Source: Lysobacteraceae bacterium
Lineage (GTDB): Bacteria; Pseudomonadota; Gammaproteobacteria; Xanthomonadales; Xanthomonadaceae
Length of the DNA: 6,260 bases
Direction: 5' to 3'
Assembly (NCBI GenBank): GCA_027483745.1
Contig: JAIXTZ010000150.1
Span: 1-6,260, forward strand
Below, piece by piece: positions 5,240 to 6,260 of the stretch. The position numbers and the translations under genes were made by a program. Below the pieces are notes generated by a model that was given only the letters and a program-made list of their open reading frames with translations, did not search any database and was not told the DNA's origin. Numbering within the stretch: the stretch's first letter is position 1; each line of letters opens with the position of its first letter.

Positions 5240-6260
5240 AGTTCGGTGCGCTGGGGGTGGCGGACTCGTCGTTGGTTTCCGGCGTGCTGTCATCCGCCGC
5301 GGTTTCACCTTCGACGACCTCGATGGCCTCCAGAGCGATCAGCCGCTCGCCCGGCGCGACCTTCATCAGCGTCACGCCCTGCGTATTGCGGCCGACCTGC
5401 GCGATTTCCGCGGCGCGCGTGCGCACCATCGTGCCCTGATCGGAGATCAGCATCAGGTCGTGGTGCTCCGAAAGCTGCAGCGCACCGACGAGCGCGCCGT
5501 TGCGCTCGCTGGTCTGCAGCGCGATGACGCCCATGGTGCCGCGGCCCTTGCGCGGGTACTCGCCGACCTCGGTGCGCTTGCCGAAGCCGTTCGCCGAGGC
5601 GGTGAGGATGTCGCTGTCGCCATCGATGACGACGAGGCTGACGACGTGCTCGCCCTCGGCCAGCTTCATGCCGCGCACGCCGGTGGCGGTACGGCCCATG
5701 GCGCGCACTTCGTCCTCGGCAAAGCGCACGGCCTTGCCGCCACTGGCGAACATCATCACATCGCGATTGCCGTCGGTGATCTGCACGTCGACCAGGGCAT
5801 CGCCCTCGTCGAGGTTGATGGCGATCTTGCCGCGGGCGAGGCGGAAAGCGAATTCGGACAGCGGCGTCTTCTTGACCGTGCCCTGGCGGGTGGCGAAGAA
5901 GGCGAAGCGGTCCTCGCTGTACTCGTGCACCGGCAGCACGGCCTGCACCTTCTCGCCGTCCTCGAGCGCGATCCAGTTGATGATCGGACGGCCGCGGGCA
6001 TTCGGGCCGGCCTCGGGAAGCTGGTAGACGGAGAGCCAGAACACGCGGCCCGCACTGGTGAAGGTGAGCAGGGTGTCGTGCGTGTTGACCACCCACAGGC
6101 GCTCGATGAAGTCCTCGTCCTTCACCGCCGTGGCCGAGCGTCCCTTGCCGCCGCGCTTCTGGGCGCGGTACGCCGAGACCGGCTGGCGCTTGATGTAGCC
6201 GGTGTGCGAGAGCGTGACCACCACGTCTTCCGGCGTGATCAGGTCGAGGACGTCGAGGTC
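5238..6260 (-). CDS. gyrA: DNA gyrase subunit A, C-terminal domain (partial, 5' end outside the window)
   Basis: The last 340 residues of GyrA are present, and the frame is open to the right edge with the first full codon at 6260-6258. The segment covers the DNA-wrapping beta-pinwheel of the C-terminal domain; the catalytic tyrosine and quinolone-resistance region are outside. The GyrA box, required for wrapping DNA and introducing negative supercoils, is QKRGGKG (6141-6161), against QRRGGKG in E. coli. Blade signatures follow: ARGRPIINW, GTVKKTPLSEF, MGRTATGVRGMKL, NGFGKRTEVGEYP, KGRGTMGV, and VGRNTQGVTLM. The protein ends in an acidic, Thr/Glu-rich tail (VEGETAADDSTPETNDES) like those that tune wrapping in other GyrA proteins. 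It acts with GyrB in the cytoplasm, using ATP to introduce negative supercoils. A GTG inside the frame near 6224 is an internal Val codon, not a start. Confidence 0.98.
   Translation of the reverse strand, partial: DLDVLDLITPEDVVVTLSHTGYIKRQPVSAYRAQKRGGKGRSATAVKDEDFIERLWVVNTHDTLLTFTSAGRVFWLSVYQLPEAGPNARGRPIINWIALEDGEKVQAVLPVHEYSEDRFAFFATRQGTVKKTPLSEFAFRLARGKIAINLDEGDALVDVQITDGNRDVMMFASGGKAVRFAEDEVRAMGRTATGVRGMKLAEGEHVVSLVVIDGDSDILTASANGFGKRTEVGEYPRKGRGTMGVIALQTSERNGALVGALQLSEHHDLMLISDQGTMVRTRAAEIAQVGRNTQGVTLMKVAPGERLIALEAIEVVEGETAADDSTPETNDESATPSAPN

Noticed and set aside
4436..5527. A 363-codon open frame on the + strand across the htrA-like and gyrA genes
   Set aside because: It lies antisense to two well-supported genes, has no recognisable family features, is dominated by Arg/Ala/His as expected for reverse frames of GC-rich DNA, and spans a gene boundary.
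1..6260. CRISPR array, tRNA or rRNA gene, insertion sequence, phage or antiphage cassette
   Set aside because: No repeat-spacer pattern, no tRNA-like cloverleaf, no transposase or integrase motifs, and composition is even throughout; the genes are core or envelope housekeeping types.

Overview
The window is GC-rich, gene-dense chromosomal DNA from a proteobacterium. A PilH-type twitching-motility regulator, CbpA, a Prx5-type peroxiredoxin and a gyrA resembling the Escherichia coli protein point to Gammaproteobacteria. High GC and a TACACT-type -10 suggest the Xanthomonadales/Lysobacter group, but that placement is inference. There are no RNA genes, CRISPR arrays, insertion sequences or other mobile elements, and no stretch over 300 bases lacks a gene.

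Layout, left to right. (1) The 3' end of pilH (+) runs off the left edge and is followed by a strong hairpin terminator. (2) Two genes on the minus strand, transcribed right to left: cbpA (DnaJ-like co-chaperone, 797-1705) and a lipoprotein with a TonB-C-like fold (210-800). They overlap by 4 bp (GTGA), so they are probably translationally coupled. (3) A divergent intergenic region of 106 bp holding several inverted repeats. (4) A 1-Cys Prx5-type peroxiredoxin (+, 1812-2294), ending at a 10-bp-stem hairpin. (5) A minus-strand run entering from the right edge: the last 340 codons of gyrA, then after 28 bp an HtrA-type periplasmic serine protease with one protease domain and four apparent PDZ domains (3155-5209). 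Sharing one base with it (TGATG) is a secreted trypsin-fold protein in which all three catalytic triad positions are replaced (2337-3155).

Taken together, most of the window concerns protein quality control and stress: a cytoplasmic co-chaperone, a peroxide-reducing enzyme, and an envelope protease with a putative dead partner. The most unusual element is the coupled pair of an active four-PDZ HtrA and a pseudoprotease. The second is a TonB-C-like lipoprotein translationally coupled to cbpA, in the place where the CbpA modulator cbpM is found in enterics.
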